Shown here: piece by piece, positions 22,058-23,077 of the stretch
How positions within the stretch are numbered: the stretch's first letter is position 1
How the letters are laid out: each line of letters begins with the position of its first letter
Assembly (NCBI GenBank): GCA_023460155.1
Contig: JAEWRF010000100.1
Span: 1 to 23,077, forward strand
Direction: 5' to 3'
Source of the DNA: Bacillota bacterium
Lineage (GTDB): Bacteria; Bacillota; Clostridia; Oscillospirales; Acutalibacteraceae
DNA: 23,077 nucleotides
The notes under the pieces: generated by a model
What the model was told of the DNA's origin: nothing
The model's input: the letters and a program-made list of their open reading frames with translations, nothing else
The model's database searches: none
Translations under genes and position numbers: made by a program

Positions 22058-23077
22058 AGAAGCACCTCTTTCGTTGATTTTCCGCCGCCCTGCCCGAACC
22101 GTTCCTGAATGGCACCGGTGAGAAGCTCCAGCGTCTGGATGCGCCCGTATTTTTTGTCCTGGGATTCAATAATGTGCCAGGGTGCGAAATCCGTCGACGT
22201 ATATTTCAGCATGTCATTGACGCATTTTTCATATTCGGGCCATTTTGCGCGGTTCCGCCAGTCCTCCTCCGTGATTTTCCACTGCTTCGAGGGGGTGTCC
22301 TGCCGGTCGTTGAAGCGCCGGAGCTGTTCGTCCTGGTCGATCTGGAGCCAGAATTTCAGGATGACTGCGCCCCAGTCCGCGAGCTGGCGCTCGAATTCGT
22401 TGATCTCCCGGTAGGCGCGCCGCCATTCCTCCTCGGTGCAGAAGCCCTCCACCCGCTCGACAAGCACACGGCCGTACCAGGTGCGGTCGAAAATTGCGAC
22501 ATGCCCGTCGCGGGGCAGGCTTTTCCAGAATCGCCACAGATAGTGCCGGGCGGCCTCCTCCGGGGTCGGCGCGGCGATGGGGACCACCTCGTACCCGCGC
22601 GGGTCGAGCGCCTTGGCCATGCGCCGGATGTTCCCACCCTTTCCGGCGGCATCCCAGCCCTCGCAGGCGATGATGACGGGCACTTTTTTCCGGTACAGCT
22701 TGCCGTGCAGCTCGCGGAGGAGGTCCTGCTGCTCCTTCAGGCGTTTTTCATAGTCGTCATTGTCCAGCTTTTTGTCCAGTCGGATGTCGGCGAGCTTCGG
22801 CATGGGGAGAAAACGGTACGCGCCGGGCCGGATTTCCTTTGACTCCGGCAGGGGCTCGGCCGCTTTCTGCTGCTGCAGGGCCGATTCCACGCGTTCCGCT
22901 ACCACCCGGAATACCTCAAGGGCCGCGGATTTGCGGTCCATTCCGGAAATCAGGTTCCAGGGAGCGTTCGTGGTGTCGGTGTAGCCGAGCATCTCGTCGA
23001 ACGCCTGGTAGTATTTATCGTACTGGCGGTTTCGCTTCCAGTCCAGCTCCGTTACGCGCCATTCGGTGTTCTTGTCC
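22054..23077 (-). CDS. pap: Two-domain polyphosphate:AMP phosphotransferase (PPK2 type), 5' end outside the window
   Basis: The minus-strand frame remains open to the right edge, giving 341 codons. The internal Met at 22992 is not the start, because TEWRVTELDWKRNRQYDKYY precedes it in frame and fits the end of a first PPK2 domain. The second, catalytic domain has a Walker A GWDAAGKGGNIRR and a Walker B-like DRTWYGRVLVERVEGF, followed by an NDRQDTPSKQWKITEEDW lid segment. Two-domain PAP enzymes are about 500 residues, so roughly 150 N-terminal residues are missing. They make ADP from AMP using polyphosphate. The gene is translationally coupled to mtnN. A PPK2 enzyme with other nucleotide preference is possible. 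Confidence 0.9.
   Translation of the reverse strand, partial: DKNTEWRVTELDWKRNRQYDKYYQAFDEMLGYTDTTNAPWNLISGMDRKSAALEVFRVVAERVESALQQQKAAEPLPESKEIRPGAYRFLPMPKLADIRLDKKLDNDDYEKRLKEQQDLLRELHGKLYRKKVPVIIACEGWDAAGKGGNIRRMAKALDPRGYEVVPIAAPTPEEAARHYLWRFWKSLPRDGHVAIFDRTWYGRVLVERVEGFCTEEEWRRAYREINEFERQLADWGAVILKFWLQIDQDEQLRRFNDRQDTPSKQWKITEEDWRNRAKWPEYEKCVNDMLKYTSTDFAPWHIIESQDKKYGRIQTLELLTGAIQERFGQGGGKSTKEVLL

Noticed and set aside
1..23077. CRISPR arrays, tRNA or rRNA genes, insertion sequences, prophage genes
   Set aside because: I looked for regular spaced repeats, tRNA-like cloverleaf segments and transposase or phage motifs and saw none.

Overview
The window looks like chromosomal DNA from a spore-forming, GC-rich member of the Clostridia, probably in the Oscillospirales (this placement is an inference). 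Direct support comes from sporulation and germination genes (spmA/spmB, a LysM-GH18 enzyme of the SleL/YaaH type, a SpoIIQ-like M23 protein), a Gram-positive AbrB-type regulator, LexA, and AGGAGG-type ribosome sites. Several genes appear to start with TTG or GTG. No tRNA, rRNA, CRISPR array or insertion sequence was recognised.

Left part (1-3040): spmB (running off the left edge) and spmA lie on the minus strand. Divergent from them are an AbrB-like regulator with a putative zinc-binding tail and an HD-domain protein that ends in a perfect palindrome plus a terminator. A minus-strand S51-type peptidase-like protein follows.

Sugar-nucleotide block (3054-11159): an ArnB/PseC-like aminotransferase is divergent from a six-gene plus-strand run. 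That run encodes an N-acetyltransferase (WbpD type), a 3-oxo-sugar aminotransferase (WbpE), a UDP-GlcNAc 6-dehydrogenase (WbpA), a 3-dehydrogenase (WbpB/WlbA), a non-hydrolysing 2-epimerase (WbpI/WlbD) and a GT4 glycosyltransferase. These five enzyme types are together sufficient for UDP-GlcNAc to UDP-2,3-diacetamido-2,3-dideoxy-D-mannuronate. A terminator splits the run after wbpA.

Acylation block (11312-16844): a strong sigma-A-type promoter precedes five close plus-strand genes. They encode a DltA-like amino-acid adenylating enzyme, a carrier protein, a long MBOAT acyltransferase, a membrane-anchored SGNH-fold protein and a NodB polysaccharide deacetylase. This resembles a teichoic-acid D-alanylation system but differs in gene order and in its MBOAT and SGNH parts. 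It is the best candidate here for an undescribed envelope-modification system, possibly acting on the diacetamido-uronate glycan made next door.

Right part (16849-23077): sleL-like, universal-stress and spoIIQ-like genes lie on the minus strand. A 468-base gene-poor gap follows, holding a structured region, a possible 28-residue ORF with an excellent Shine-Dalgarno, and a LexA-box-like palindrome over the lexA promoter. lexA is convergent with a minus-strand run of a polyphosphate:AMP phosphotransferase (5' end outside the window), mtnN and a cyclase-family hydrolase.
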